A DNA stretch of 64,000 nucleotides from UBA7330 sp965243485 (GCA_965243485.1 CBDEVP010000001.1:992001-1056000), one strand, 5' to 3'; positions 27,044-36,897 are shown, numbered from the stretch's first letter. Translations and numbers: made by a program. Notes: generated from the letters alone by a model not told the origin.

Positions 27044-27069
27044 AAAAACCCGACCTGGTGTGGATCGGG
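27042..27069 (-). terminator. Intrinsic terminator of the bamA-ompH operon
   Basis: On the minus strand a GC-rich hairpin with arms CCCGA and TCGGG (plus an inner CC/GG) is followed by a run of T. It lies just after the ompH stop and before the convergent chrA end. Confidence 0.65.
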
Positions 27070-27094
27070 CAGTGGAAAAAATATTATTTGTGAT

Positions 27095-27631
27095 TTATTG
27101 CTCTGCAGGAGGTGTAATACCTAACTTTTTCAACACCAGATTGGTGATGTCATCCTGCTCCCTGGCATAAAGCATAATGTCCAGTCCCGGAGCACCCAGA
27201 TTGAATACATGCGAGTATCCATTCTCTTTGGCCACTTCTTCAATCGCCTTACCAATTTTTTCATAAACAGGTCTCAGCAATTCCTCTTCTTTTTTCCTGA
27301 TGGATTGCTCCGCTTCCTGCTGGAATTTTTGAAAGCTCTGTTGCAGTGCAGTTAATTCCTGCTCTTTATCAGCCCTGATCAGCTCATCCCATGAGGCGGC
27401 ATTGGCCTGATAGTCAGCCATTTTAGTTTCAAACTCCTTGGCCTTAGCCTGCAACTGGTTTTGAAGGACGTTTTGACGGCTCTTCAGGTCAGCTTCTATC
27501 TGCTTGGCTTCAGGAAGCTGATTTAAGATATAATCCGGCGTCGTATAACCTATCTTCAGGCCACCCTGTGCTGAAGCTCCGAATGATACTGCAGTCAGGG
27601 CTATTGCTATGATCCATAATTTAGTCTTCAT
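27095..27631 (-). CDS. OmpH/Skp-family periplasmic chaperone
   Basis: Skp-like chaperones hold outer-membrane proteins in the periplasm before BamA folds them. The 178-aa protein has a signal peptide (MKTKLWIIAIALTAVSFGASAQ), the GYTTPDYILNQLPEAK N-terminal motif, a long coiled coil (about residues 38-125) and the C-terminal AIEEVAKENGYSHVF segment of the OmpH family. It is the second of two paralogues downstream of bamA; a terminator follows. Confidence 0.92.
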   Translation of the reverse strand: MKTKLWIIAIALTAVSFGASAQGGLKIGYTTPDYILNQLPEAKQIEADLKSRQNVLQNQLQAKAKEFETKMADYQANAASWDELIRADKEQELTALQQSFQKFQQEAEQSIRKKEEELLRPVYEKIGKAIEEVAKENGYSHVFNLGAPGLDIMLYAREQDDITNLVLKKLGITPPAEQ

Positions 27632-27694
27632 AATCTTTCATTTTGAATTATTCTAAGTTCCGTAACCAAAATCGTTCCGAAACCTCATTGTTTG

Positions 27695-28237
27695 CTAATT
27701 ATTTTCTGCGTCTTTATTTTCTCCTATTCCCAGATCTTCAATCACATAGTCCGTATAATCATGAACCGGATTGGTATAAATCATCACTAATTCACCTGAT
27801 TTATCAAAAACGATCTCTAACCGGTTATTTTTTGCTACTCTCTCAACAGCCTCAAATACCCGGTCCTGGACAGGTTTAATCAGTTCCTTTTTCTTGAGGA
27901 AGTACAGTCCGTCAGATCCGAAGATCTGTCGCTGAAACTCCTTCACTTCTCTCATTTTTCGGTCGATCTCCTGCCTTCTCTCTTCCTTCAACTCAGCCGT
28001 GAGCAGGACCTCCTCCGCTTTTAAGGCTATTTCCATCTCCTCTACTTCTTTCAGCTTTTCCTGGATCTCGACCTCCCACCCCTTGGCAAGCGTTTCAATC
28101 TCAGCCTGCGCTTCCTTGTATTCGGACATCCGGCTCAATATGTATTGAGTATCCACGTATCCGAATTTTTGGGCAAAAATATCATTTATCCCAAAAAGAA
28201 AAAGAAAATAGAAAAATGGGATGATCCTTTTCATCAT
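27695..28237 (-). CDS. OmpH/Skp-family periplasmic chaperone (paralogue)
   Basis: The 180-aa product shares the layout of its neighbour at 27095-27631: a signal peptide ending near FAQ, then the FGYVDTQYILSRMSEYKEAQ motif, a charged coiled coil and an ERVAKNNRLEIVFDKS end. The ATG follows the bamA stop with no gap, so it is probably co-translated with bamA. An ATG three bases further in (M2) is an alternative start. Confidence 0.92.
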   Translation of the reverse strand: MMKRIIPFFYFLFLFGINDIFAQKFGYVDTQYILSRMSEYKEAQAEIETLAKGWEVEIQEKLKEVEEMEIALKAEEVLLTAELKEERRQEIDRKMREVKEFQRQIFGSDGLYFLKKKELIKPVQDRVFEAVERVAKNNRLEIVFDKSGELVMIYTNPVHDYTDYVIEDLGIGENKDAENN

Positions 28238-30922
28238 TTATCGGATTTGCTGACCAAGTGAGAAATGGAATTGCGACCCGCTTACATCAAGCTGTCCCGG
28301 TGCCGGATCAAGTCCGTAACCCCAATCCAAACCAAGTAAACCGAAGGCAGGCATAAAGATCCTTACCCCTAAACCTGCTGATCTCTTCAGCTCATAAGGA
28401 TTGAATGTACTGAAATCCTGCCAGTTATTCCCTGCCTCAAAGAATCCCTGCACATAGATCGTGGCGGAAGGGTTAAGTGAAACAGGATACCTCAGCTCCA
28501 TCACATACTTGGAAAAGATCGTACCTCCACGTAATCCTTCAGGATCCACCGGAGTCAATGAATTGTTTTCATAACCTCTCAATCCGATGATGTCCGTTCC
28601 CAACAGGAAGTTTTGCCCGGTCAGACCGTCACCACCCAGCTGGAATCGCTCAAAGGGACCAACACCCACTTCATTGCTGTATGAGCCGATATAACCGAAG
28701 TGGGCACGTGGTGCCAGCACAAGGTCTCCGATCAGTTTCAAATAATATTTTGCATCAAAATTCCACTTATGATATTCCAGCCATCGATACCTGGTCTCAT
28801 TGGTGGCATTCTCATAATCAATGTCATTAAACAAGGACAATGGAGGTGTAAAAGAAGCACTCAATGACACGGCAGAACCGGATCGCGGATACATCGGGCT
28901 ATCGAAGGAATTCCTTGCGATAGTCGTATTAAATATCACACTGTTGGATACACCGGTAGAAAATCCAAGGGAATTACCGTAGTTAAAAAGATCATATTTC
29001 TGGTACTGCAGGTAATTGCTAACTGTGAAGAAGTCGTCGGGCCATCTGACGTTCCTTCCCAGCGATACGGTAACACTCGACACCTTAAGTGACCCGATAA
29101 AGTCGCTGGCATTGAAGAAGCTCTGTCGCAATCTCGAAACGGAGTGACTGAAGCTCACGCCAAAATTATTTCGTCTTTTTCCTCCCAACCAGGGTTCATT
29201 GAATGAGATGGAGTAGCTCTGGAAGCTTCTTCCGTTGGCCTGCAAACGAACGGAAAGCTTTTGGCCGTCACCCATAGGAAGTGGTCTCCATTTGTCAAAA
29301 TGAGGGATATTCTTCATGGAGAAATTATTGAAGCTTAAACCCAACGTACCCACGAAACCAAAGACTCCGCCCCATCCACCGGAGAGTTCGATCTGGTCAT
29401 TAGGCCTTTCCACCAGTTGCCACTCTATATCGACAGTTTCATCCACCGGATTGGGTCGAACATCAGGATTGATCTGCTCGGGATCAAAATAGCCCAGCTG
29501 GGAAAGCTCACGCTGGGTCCTGATCAGCTCCGAACGATTAAACTTCTGTCCGGGAATGGTTCTCAATTCACGGTAAACCACATGGTCGTTGGTCTTGTCA
29601 TTACCACTGATGGTGACTTCGTTGATGGTAGCCTGAGGCCCCTCTTTCATCCTCATTTCGAGATTTACTGAGTCACCGTCAAAGCCTACTTCAATCGGAT
29701 TGATCTGGAAAAACAAATATCCATCATCCATGTACAGACTACTTATGTCCGCACCTGTCGGATTGAACTGGAGTCTCTTATTCACAAGCTCAAGATCGTA
29801 TACATCTCCCTCATCGATACCCAGCACCCGCTCGAGCGTTTCATCGTTGTACACGTAGTTGCCCGACCAGGTAATGTCTCCGAAATAGTATTTCTTGCCC
29901 GGATCAACCACAAAATCGATATTTAAGTGCTTATTGTTGATACTGTACACTGAGTCGGAAACGATCTCTGCATCACGATAGCCTTTGGACTGGTAAAAGG
30001 AGATCAACAATTTCTTGTCATTCTGATATTCGGAGAGAATGTATTTCGAGGATTTGAAAAAATTAACATTTACATGTTCGGCGACGTATTCCTTCAGTTG
30101 GTCTTCGTCTACCTTTTCTCTATGTGTGATGAAGTGGAAGAGGTTTAAGGGATTTAGCAAATTCAGTGTCTTGGCCAGGAGATCCTTCGGTAGATTGACC
30201 CGGGGCAACTCGCCCGTCTTCTTGAGCTTACTCCTCAGCTTGGCTGAGGTGAAGATGGTGTCTCCCTCAAAATTGATGTTTTTGATCTTAACCTTTTTGC
30301 CTTTATCCACGATGATCCGGATACCTGCCCCATTGTTGATCGCGGTATCCTGCTGTGGAACTACTTTTACCTGGGCATTCAGGAAACCCTTACTTTCAAA
30401 GTACTTCTGGACGGTCAGCTCGGTATTCTTTACAGTCACATCTGTCAGGATACGGCCTTTGGAGAGATCAACTTTTTCTTTAAGCTCACTTTCCTGGCTT
30501 CGGTTGACTCCTTCAAACTCATAATTTACCAGTCTGGGACGTTCTGTCAGCTCGATTTTTAGCCAGATCCTGGATCCTTCGACTTTACTTGCGTAGATAT
30601 TTACATTTCCGATGATCCCCTGTTTCCATAATTTTTTGATGGCCATGGAAATGTCATCTCCGGGGATCTTGATCTTATCGCCCACTTTCAGGCCGGAAAT
30701 GGAGATCAGGGCATTATTATCCAGGAACTGCACGCCGGTTACTGTGATCTCGGCAATCTCATATTCCTTTGGGTTGGAATAATTGATCGACAATCCACCC
30801 TGATTGTCGTCTGATGGCGACTGCGTCTGCCTTCTTCCAAAATTGATCTGAGCTGTGGCTTCCTGAAACAGTGCCACTAGAATTAATAAAAGTAGAAGAT
30901 TACCCTTCATCCAACTATACAT
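28238..30922 (-). CDS. bamA: Outer membrane protein assembly factor BamA
   Basis: BamA inserts beta-barrels into the outer membrane. The roughly 894-aa protein has a signal peptide (GNLLLLLILVALFQEATAQ), POTRA repeats over about residues 60-480, and a C-terminal Omp85 barrel ending in the aromatic-rich FHFSLGQQIR. The conserved VRGY-like motif is written IGLRGYENN. The start is uncertain: GTG 30934, ATG 30922 and ATG 30910 are all in frame; I use ATG 30922. The uppS stop lies between the last two. It leads directly into the ompH pair. Confidence 0.95.
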   Translation of the reverse strand: MYSWMKGNLLLLLILVALFQEATAQINFGRRQTQSPSDDNQGGLSINYSNPKEYEIAEITVTGVQFLDNNALISISGLKVGDKIKIPGDDISMAIKKLWKQGIIGNVNIYASKVEGSRIWLKIELTERPRLVNYEFEGVNRSQESELKEKVDLSKGRILTDVTVKNTELTVQKYFESKGFLNAQVKVVPQQDTAINNGAGIRIIVDKGKKVKIKNINFEGDTIFTSAKLRSKLKKTGELPRVNLPKDLLAKTLNLLNPLNLFHFITHREKVDEDQLKEYVAEHVNVNFFKSSKYILSEYQNDKKLLISFYQSKGYRDAEIVSDSVYSINNKHLNIDFVVDPGKKYYFGDITWSGNYVYNDETLERVLGIDEGDVYDLELVNKRLQFNPTGADISSLYMDDGYLFFQINPIEVGFDGDSVNLEMRMKEGPQATINEVTISGNDKTNDHVVYRELRTIPGQKFNRSELIRTQRELSQLGYFDPEQINPDVRPNPVDETVDIEWQLVERPNDQIELSGGWGGVFGFVGTLGLSFNNFSMKNIPHFDKWRPLPMGDGQKLSVRLQANGRSFQSYSISFNEPWLGGKRRNNFGVSFSHSVSRLRQSFFNASDFIGSLKVSSVTVSLGRNVRWPDDFFTVSNYLQYQKYDLFNYGNSLGFSTGVSNSVIFNTTIARNSFDSPMYPRSGSAVSLSASFTPPLSLFNDIDYENATNETRYRWLEYHKWNFDAKYYLKLIGDLVLAPRAHFGYIGSYSNEVGVGPFERFQLGGDGLTGQNFLLGTDIIGLRGYENNSLTPVDPEGLRGGTIFSKYVMELRYPVSLNPSATIYVQGFFEAGNNWQDFSTFNPYELKRSAGLGVRIFMPAFGLLGLDWGYGLDPAPGQLDVSGSQFHFSLGQQIR

Positions 30923-31658
30923 TGATTTGTTCACTAATCATTCCAAATCTTCTTTCTCTCTGCTGGTAGGACACGATGCCTTCGTAGAGATCCTTCCTTC
31001 GGAAATCAGGCCATAATACCTCTGTAAAAAACAGCTCTGTGTAGGCCATCTGCCAAAGTAAAAAATTGCTTATTCTCATCTCCCCGCTTGTTCTTATCAA
31101 CAATTCAGGGTCCGGAAACTCCGCTGTGGATAAGTGAGCCTGAAAGACTTCATTTGACAGCTGATGCTCCATCAATTCGCCGCTTAGTATCTTTTTACTG
31201 ATCTTCCGAGAGGCATTGAGAATATCCCACCTGCCGCTGTAATTCAGTGCCAGGATCAGATTCAGTCCAGTATTGCCACTGGTCCTTTCCTGAATATCAA
31301 GAAGCTTTTCCCTCGCATTGGCCGGGAGCGCACTTATTTCCCCAATAGAATGAAGTCTGATATTATTTTCCATCAGTGTACCATACTCCTCATTAATTGT
31401 AGAGACAAGCAGCGACATCAGTCCGTCCACCTCCACTTTGGGACGGGACCAGTTCTCAGTAGAAAATGCATATAGGGTCAGGCATTCGACCCCCAGTTCG
31501 GCGCATCCCTCACTTACTTCCCTCACGGCCTTTATAGCATTCCTATGACCAAAGATCCTCGCGGCACCTTTCTTTTTTGCCCATCGGCCATTGCCATCCA
31601 TGATCACGGCAATATGTCTCGGAAGATTCCCTAAATCTATTTGCTCCTTTAATCCCAT
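30915..31658 (-). CDS. uppS: Isoprenyl transferase (undecaprenyl diphosphate synthase)
   Basis: UppS makes the C55 lipid carrier of the cell wall by cis-condensation of isoprene units. At 247 aa it shows the signature HIAVIMDGNGRWA with catalytic Asp21, the LTLYAFSTENW segment, and the C-terminal DPELLIRTSGEMRISNFLLWQ motif. Length is normal. It precedes bamA, an arrangement common in Bacteroidota. Confidence 0.96.
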   Translation of the reverse strand: MGLKEQIDLGNLPRHIAVIMDGNGRWAKKKGAARIFGHRNAIKAVREVSEGCAELGVECLTLYAFSTENWSRPKVEVDGLMSLLVSTINEEYGTLMENNIRLHSIGEISALPANAREKLLDIQERTSGNTGLNLILALNYSGRWDILNASRKISKKILSGELMEHQLSNEVFQAHLSTAEFPDPELLIRTSGEMRISNFLLWQMAYTELFFTEVLWPDFRRKDLYEGIVSYQQRERRFGMISEQINV

Positions 31659-31736
31659 AAAAGGCCTAAAATTCCAGTTTACAAAGGTGTATTATTTTTT
31701 GCTTATGACCTTTGCAAATAAAGATTTTAACTGATT

Positions 31737-32435
31737 TTAACGTGAAAAAAGCGAATTATTTGGTCTGTATGAAAACGGACAGGGAATGTCGTACATCACA
31801 TAGGTCAGGCTAACAGCCGTGAAGAAATACCAGTCGTTGGTAACCGGATCCCCATACTGATAGTCTTTGATGATCTGCTCCCCGTCACCAATTCCATCTA
31901 AATAGTCAAAAAATGTTTTTCTTGCCCCCACCTCAATACTCAGGCAAAATTGCTTGGAAACCATTTTCTTAAATCCCGCTCCCATCGGGATCACAGGCTG
32001 CAGTTCACTGAATTGTGCATTGGTCATGTCCGGATTCCCCAGCTTCGTCACGCCGAATCCCATAAATACAAATGGAGACCAGTCAATATAGGTATCAGGT
32101 CCTCTGAAATCCAGAAAATGATACTCAGCAATCGTACCCAGCTCAAAGAAACTTTGGTTAAACTCATGTATTCTTTGTCGACCCAGCGCGTCGGCCGGGA
32201 TTTCATCATTCCCACTGACCTGTCCGTAGGCCAGAGAAAATCTTACCGTAGCAAATTCAGAGAAGTTGAGCTTATAAAGGGCCTGCCCGCCCAATTTGGA
32301 CTGGCCAATCCTGGGATAACCATTCAGATCACCCAAATAGTTGAATGCACCCACTCCCGCACCAAATTCTATGAACTGGGCTGAAGCACTCAAGACAGTA
32401 AATGTCAGCAGACAAATGGAAATTGATCTCTTCAA
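31737..32435 (-). CDS. DUF6089-type outer-membrane beta-barrel protein
   Basis: The 232-aa protein has a signal peptide (KRSISICLLTFTVLSASAQ) and beta-strand repeats with the FGAGVGAFNYLGDLNG motif of the DUF6089 family, predicted to be an outer-membrane barrel of unknown function. The only start giving the signal peptide is TTG 32433-32435, because the upstream gene's TAA is two codons before it in the same frame. It is a paralogue of its upstream neighbour. Confidence 0.8.
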   Translation of the reverse strand: MKRSISICLLTFTVLSASAQFIEFGAGVGAFNYLGDLNGYPRIGQSKLGGQALYKLNFSEFATVRFSLAYGQVSGNDEIPADALGRQRIHEFNQSFFELGTIAEYHFLDFRGPDTYIDWSPFVFMGFGVTKLGNPDMTNAQFSELQPVIPMGAGFKKMVSKQFCLSIEVGARKTFFDYLDGIGDGEQIIKDYQYGDPVTNDWYFFTAVSLTYVMYDIPCPFSYRPNNSLFSR

Positions 32436-32438
32436 GAC

Positions 32439-33515
32439 TTATCTCATCTTGGAGTTTAACGCAGATTTTGGATAAATAAGATATGTAAACCGAAGAGTTG
32501 TCATAAAAATCATGTCATTTTGATCAGGATTACCCCTGATAGACCCATCGACACCGGTTCCATTGGTCCCATTCACAATATAAGTTTCACCGCTTGGATA
32601 AGTGATGTTGATATTATTCAGATCCTGTATCCGCGCCAGGTCATTCCATACTGCTATGGGTTCGACAGATCGGTCAGACATGATCCGGGCCAGTGGATCC
32701 TCGAACCTGTCAAGGTCCACATATCTGCCACTGACATCGTCAATATAGTCGGTAAAAATAAATCGATACCCAAACTCAAGACCAACATCAAAGGGGCCAG
32801 GTAAGGCCAGGCGCACCCCGACCGCTACAGGAATTGTCAGCTGGAACTGGCTGTAAGGTTCAACTCTCCGGTCGGCTAGAAATTGCCCTTCTGTACCTAG
32901 TGGTCTCAGGCTGATCCATTCACCACTTTGCTGCAGTTCGTTGGTAGTATTGCCCGACTGGTAATCATAGAGTGGCACCTTGCCTTTCGGATCATGATGA
33001 AACACCCCTAATCCCACAAACACAAATCCATTGATGATTGGCCTGGACGAAATCCCCCCATGAAGTTGTGAGATATAATAGGTCAAACCAAATTGCAGTT
33101 CTTTGATATCATTTCTGAAGGATAAATTCCGGGTATATCTGGCAACAGATTTGGAATCATTGGGATCGGAAGTAAAGTCATCTCCTTTGATCCTTCCCCA
33201 GCTAAGTCCCGTCCTCAGAGCGAGGTTTGGGCGGAATCTGTACTCGGCCGAACCACCAAAACCAGGTCTTGTAAAACTGATGTCTGTACTTCCGGCACGA
33301 CTGATAGGCGCCAGATCACCAAAATAGTTCAGCGCATTCACATTAAAAGAGACTGAATAGTAGGGTTTGAACTGTCCCTGGGCAAATCCCGTGTAGTGAG
33401 AAATGATCCGGTTGGTAGCCTTTCTTCTTTTGTACTTATTGGTTTGTGCTTCTGCCGTAATCGATATCACCAGCGATATAAAAATCGTTACAGCCAGGAC
33501 TTTATTCAGCTTCAT
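32439..33515 (-). CDS. DUF6089-type outer-membrane beta-barrel protein (paralogue)
   Basis: The 358-aa product has a signal peptide ending near ITAEAQ and an N-terminal strand region SFNVNALNYFGDLAPISRAG followed by barrel-like strands; the last strand is TLRFTYLIYP. It shares the NYxGDL and LxTGLSWGRIKGDD-like features with the 232-aa protein immediately downstream, with which it is in the same reading frame. Function is unknown. Confidence 0.8.
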   Translation of the reverse strand: MKLNKVLAVTIFISLVISITAEAQTNKYKRRKATNRIISHYTGFAQGQFKPYYSVSFNVNALNYFGDLAPISRAGSTDISFTRPGFGGSAEYRFRPNLALRTGLSWGRIKGDDFTSDPNDSKSVARYTRNLSFRNDIKELQFGLTYYISQLHGGISSRPIINGFVFVGLGVFHHDPKGKVPLYDYQSGNTTNELQQSGEWISLRPLGTEGQFLADRRVEPYSQFQLTIPVAVGVRLALPGPFDVGLEFGYRFIFTDYIDDVSGRYVDLDRFEDPLARIMSDRSVEPIAVWNDLARIQDLNNINITYPSGETYIVNGTNGTGVDGSIRGNPDQNDMIFMTTLRFTYLIYPKSALNSKMR

Positions 33516-33570
33516 TCTTTAAAAATATAGTTCGTATGTAGCACACGGCTGGTTAGTCCGGTCCGTAAAT

Positions 33571-34443
33571 TTAATTCCTCTTATCTAAACCCCAAGTTAA
33601 TTTTGTCCTTAATGTGTCTAAAAATGAGATCCCTTTGATCCTTATCAGCCTGGCTGAGAAGTCTGCTTTGCATACTGACAGCGATCTGGTATGATCAATG
33701 CTTTCCGACCTTGAGTCCAGAGATACCAAAAATGACTGATTCTTACTTTCAATCTTAAAATCCAGTTTGCTGTCTTCGGAGATGATCAATGGCCTTACAT
33801 TCAAATTGTGCGGACTCACCGGAGTAATAATGAAATTTTTTGTGTGAGGCATAATGATCGGACCGCCGCAGCTTAAAGAATAACCCGTTGACCCTGTAGG
33901 CGTGGAAACCATAAGTCCATCTGCCCAATAAGTGTTCAGGTACTCTCCATCCAGATAGCATTTGACTACGATCATACTGGAGGTATCCTTCCTAATGATG
34001 GAAAATTCATTCAGCGCGTAGTTTTTCCCTTTAAACAGGTCATCATCTGTATCAAAGCGTAGCAGGGTCCTCACATCAAAATCATACTCTTCCCTGAAAT
34101 AAAGATCGAGGGCTTCATTCAGGTTATCCTTTGAGATGGTTGCAAGAAAACCCAATCTTCCGGTGTTAATTCCCATGATAGGTAATTCCGAGCTGCCTAC
34201 ATGCGTTATGGTTTCCAACAGCGTGCCATCGCCACCCAGACTCGCAATGAACTCAAAAGCATCCATGTTGGACCCGGGCCTGTACTCCGGAAATTCATTC
34301 AGTGCAAGATCATTATTCTTTTCTTTGAAAATAGAAGAAACACAGATCTCGAGTTGTTCTTTTTTGAGTCGTTCGATAAAGGTTTTTACCGCATGGATTG
34401 ATTTTTCATCGATCCGGTGACCATGGATAGCTACTTTAGGCAT
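33571..34443 (-). CDS. nadK: NAD kinase
   Basis: It phosphorylates NAD to NADP. The 290-aa protein contains GGDGT at residues 70-74, ALNEFSI, and the long NAD-binding segment STPTGSTGYSLSCGGP. These are the diagnostic motifs, and length is normal. It lies two bases from the downstream end of the CBS gene in a compact minus-strand group with cvpA and yqeY. Confidence 0.96.
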   Translation of the reverse strand: MPKVAIHGHRIDEKSIHAVKTFIERLKKEQLEICVSSIFKEKNNDLALNEFPEYRPGSNMDAFEFIASLGGDGTLLETITHVGSSELPIMGINTGRLGFLATISKDNLNEALDLYFREEYDFDVRTLLRFDTDDDLFKGKNYALNEFSIIRKDTSSMIVVKCYLDGEYLNTYWADGLMVSTPTGSTGYSLSCGGPIIMPHTKNFIITPVSPHNLNVRPLIISEDSKLDFKIESKNQSFLVSLDSRSESIDHTRSLSVCKADFSARLIRIKGISFLDTLRTKLTWGLDKRN

Positions 34444-34445
34444 AG

Positions 34446-35111
34446 CTACAATTTGATGTATCGCATGAGGATGTCAATCCTTTCCTTGTCGTCGAGTGTG
34501 GCAGCGGTCGTATTGAAGGCATTCTCGACCGAATATCCGTTGTTTTCCAATGTTGAAACGATCTGAGATACATTTTCCTTGTTGATTTTCAGCGTCAGGG
34601 AGACTTTGGCGGGGTCTTCGTCATTCGGTGCCAGATAAGAACTTAGTATCTTGGCTTCATTGGATTCGACAATGCGGCTGATCTCACTCAAGGAATAATC
34701 CTGGATTTTGAGTTTGAGGATCAGAATGGCGCCGGGGGTACTCACTGAGGAAGACTTAGCAAAGATCTCCACAACATCTTCTGTGGTAATCACACCCATG
34801 TATTGATTCAGACTGTCGACCACAGCCACTAATCTGAAGCCCTCCATATTGGATGTCTTCAATACTTCATAATAGTGCTGATCTTCATATACCACACAGT
34901 CTTTGCCGACAAGGGGGTATTCGATCACGGTGTCATATTTCAACTCATCATTGAGCAGCATTTCTTCATCAAGAAACCCGATGAAGCTATTACCATCTAC
35001 CACGGGCAGTTCACCCAGTCGCAGCTCATCCATCCAAAGTTTCGCTTTCGAAACTTTATCCGAAGGTTTCAGCGGTGGCACCATATAGTTGATCAGATCC
35101 TTGGCAATCAT
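34446..35111 (-). CDS. CBS-domain protein
   Basis: The 221-aa protein has two CBS motifs in its N-terminal 130 residues (e.g. LGELPVVDGNSFIGFL and FRLVAVVDSLNQYMGVIT), which usually bind adenine nucleotides, and a C-terminal ACT-like region (ISRIVESNEAKILSSYL, VSTLENNGYSV). The combination is typical of acetoin-utilisation-type CBS proteins; the ligand is unknown. It overlaps the hydrolase gene by four bases and precedes nadK. Confidence 0.88.
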   Translation of the reverse strand: MIAKDLINYMVPPLKPSDKVSKAKLWMDELRLGELPVVDGNSFIGFLDEEMLLNDELKYDTVIEYPLVGKDCVVYEDQHYYEVLKTSNMEGFRLVAVVDSLNQYMGVITTEDVVEIFAKSSSVSTPGAILILKLKIQDYSLSEISRIVESNEAKILSSYLAPNDEDPAKVSLTLKINKENVSQIVSTLENNGYSVENAFNTTAATLDDKERIDILMRYIKL

Positions 35112-35866
35112 ACCAGTACTTCTTTCTTCAAAAATTCTTCTACAAGGATATTAAATTCTTCAGGTTTTTCCATCATTGGTGCATGACAGCATTCATCAAT
35201 AAATCTCAATGTGGAATTAGGTATCAATTGATTGAATTCGTGCGCCACGATGGGAGGTGTGATTGTGTCGTTCAACCCCCAGACCAATAAGGTCGGTGCT
35301 TTTATCCTCGTGATCTCCTTAGCCATATTGTTTCGCTGTGCGGACTTGGCAATCGCTACGATATTTAAACACTTGGGAATACTTTTTGTTGTCTCGAAGA
35401 CATCATCAATCAGCTCTTTGGTAGCTGTTTTTGGATCATAAAAAGTGTACTTCACCCTTTCTGCGACAAATTCATAACTTCCTCGTTTAGGAAATGAAGC
35501 ACCCATCGAATTTTCAAACAATCCAGAACTACCCGTAAGGATCAGCGAACGCACATTGTCTTCATTATTGAGCGTGTAGATCAAACCAATGTGACCGCCC
35601 AAAGAATTCCCAATGATGTTAAGGTTCTTCAGTCCCTTCAATTTCACAAAATCCTCTACATACTTATTCAGTGATTCAAGCCCTGCCTGCCTTACAGGCA
35701 TCGTATATATGGGCAACAAAGGAATGATCACCCTGTAGTCTTTAGAAAACCGGTTGACCACAGCATCCCAGTTGCTCAGGGCACCAAATAGACCGTGAAG
35801 CAACAACAGCACTTCACCCTCGCCTTCATCGATGTAATCAAAACCACTGTCTTTTTTAATGTCCAT
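35108..35866 (-). CDS. Alpha/beta-fold hydrolase
   Basis: The 252-aa protein has the oxyanion HGLFG segment near residue 25, the nucleophile elbow GNSLGGH (Ser catalytic), an Asp in WGLNDTITPP and a His in DECCHAPMMEKP, completing the triad. No signal peptide is visible, so it is cytoplasmic. The substrate is not predictable. It lies between cvpA and the CBS gene. Confidence 0.88.
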   Translation of the reverse strand: MDIKKDSGFDYIDEGEGEVLLLLHGLFGALSNWDAVVNRFSKDYRVIIPLLPIYTMPVRQAGLESLNKYVEDFVKLKGLKNLNIIGNSLGGHIGLIYTLNNEDNVRSLILTGSSGLFENSMGASFPKRGSYEFVAERVKYTFYDPKTATKELIDDVFETTKSIPKCLNIVAIAKSAQRNNMAKEITRIKAPTLLVWGLNDTITPPIVAHEFNQLIPNSTLRFIDECCHAPMMEKPEEFNILVEEFLKKEVLV

Positions 35867-35871
35867 GATGA

Positions 35872-36435
35872 CTAAACATAGTTAAAAGAAAGCAAAAAGG
35901 TATATAGTTCCCTTTGCTTTTTACTGATATCATCCATCGAATCAATCATATCCCGGATAAATGGCAGTATTTCCGCCATCCAGGTAAATACCGCAGGTCC
36001 GATATGCTTGATCCACGGAAAAATCACTGAGCTGTTCATCTGGGTCTCGGAAAGTCTTAACCCGATGGAATCCAATACCCAGAAAAAAACACTGAGTATG
36101 AAAGCCCATTTAAAAATAGATGCCAATCCGCCTAAAATATTATCAAAGAATCCAAGGAACGTAAGATCAACAGCTTTCTTAATGATCCTGGCCAATAAGT
36201 TTACCCCAAAAATTACGCCAATAAACACCCCGATGAAGACAAATACCGTGATCAGATAAAAATGGTCACTCCCTGAAAAATAGATCTTTGCCAGCGGCAG
36301 CGTCAATTCAATGGCCAGAAAAAGTCCGGCAAAAAAGGCGACAAACGAAAATATCTCAATGATAAACCCCTTTTGAAACCCCTTTATCGCGCCAATTACA
36401 AATACAATCAGAAAAAGAATATCCAGCCAGGCCAC
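35872..36435 (-). CDS. CvpA family membrane protein
   Basis: CvpA-type proteins are four-TM membrane proteins implicated in envelope homeostasis. The 187-aa sequence begins AWLDILFLIVFVIGAIKGFQKGFI, the usual CvpA start, with hydrophobic segments throughout. The start codon is GTG (36433-36435); no ATG exists nearby. It follows yqeY by nine bases. Confidence 0.86.
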   Translation of the reverse strand: MAWLDILFLIVFVIGAIKGFQKGFIIEIFSFVAFFAGLFLAIELTLPLAKIYFSGSDHFYLITVFVFIGVFIGVIFGVNLLARIIKKAVDLTFLGFFDNILGGLASIFKWAFILSVFFWVLDSIGLRLSETQMNSSVIFPWIKHIGPAVFTWMAEILPFIRDMIDSMDDISKKQRELYTFLLSFNYV

Positions 36436-36444
36436 AAAAATTCG

Positions 36445-36897
36445 TTAGCTATTTAGAATTTCTTTGGTGATCGTGGATATGAGCTTACCATCAGCTTTTC
36501 CGGCCATTTCTTTTGTAGCCACACCCATCACTTTGCCCATGTCCTGAGGTCCGGATGCCCCAATTTTGGCAATGATCCCTTTTACCGCTTCTCTCACCTC
36601 CGCTTCAGTCATCTGCTTGGGCAGAAAACTTTCAATGACCTCCAGTTCGGCCTTTTCTACTGATGCGAGATCATCCCTGCCCTCTTTTTCATAAATTTCC
36701 AGAGAATCCTTTCGCTGCTTAGCCGCTTTGGTCAGCAGCTTCATTTCAGCATCTTGTGAAAGCTCGCTACCGGCGCCTTTCTCGGTTTCCGCCAGCAGGA
36801 TGAGAGATTTTATCGACCTCAAGGCTCTGAGCCGATCTTTGTCCTTATTCAGCATGGATTGCTTGATCTCTGCTTCAATTTGTGATTTTAATGACAT
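36445..36897 (-). CDS. GatB/YqeY domain-containing protein
   Basis: The 150-aa protein has the YqeY core (LRALRSIKSLILLAETEKG, KRDSLEIYEKEGRDDLAS-like region, IESFLPKQMTEAEV, GKVMGVATKEMAGKADGKLIS). YqeY resembles the tRNA-binding tail of GatB. It is divergent from pdxJ across 50 bases. Confidence 0.92.
   Translation of the reverse strand: MSLKSQIEAEIKQSMLNKDKDRLRALRSIKSLILLAETEKGAGSELSQDAEMKLLTKAAKQRKDSLEIYEKEGRDDLASVEKAELEVIESFLPKQMTEAEVREAVKGIIAKIGASGPQDMGKVMGVATKEMAGKADGKLISTITKEILNS

Noticed and set aside
32436..32441. Stop-codon readthrough joining the two DUF6089 proteins
   Set aside because: The downstream frame begins with a clear signal peptide, which argues for a separate protein.
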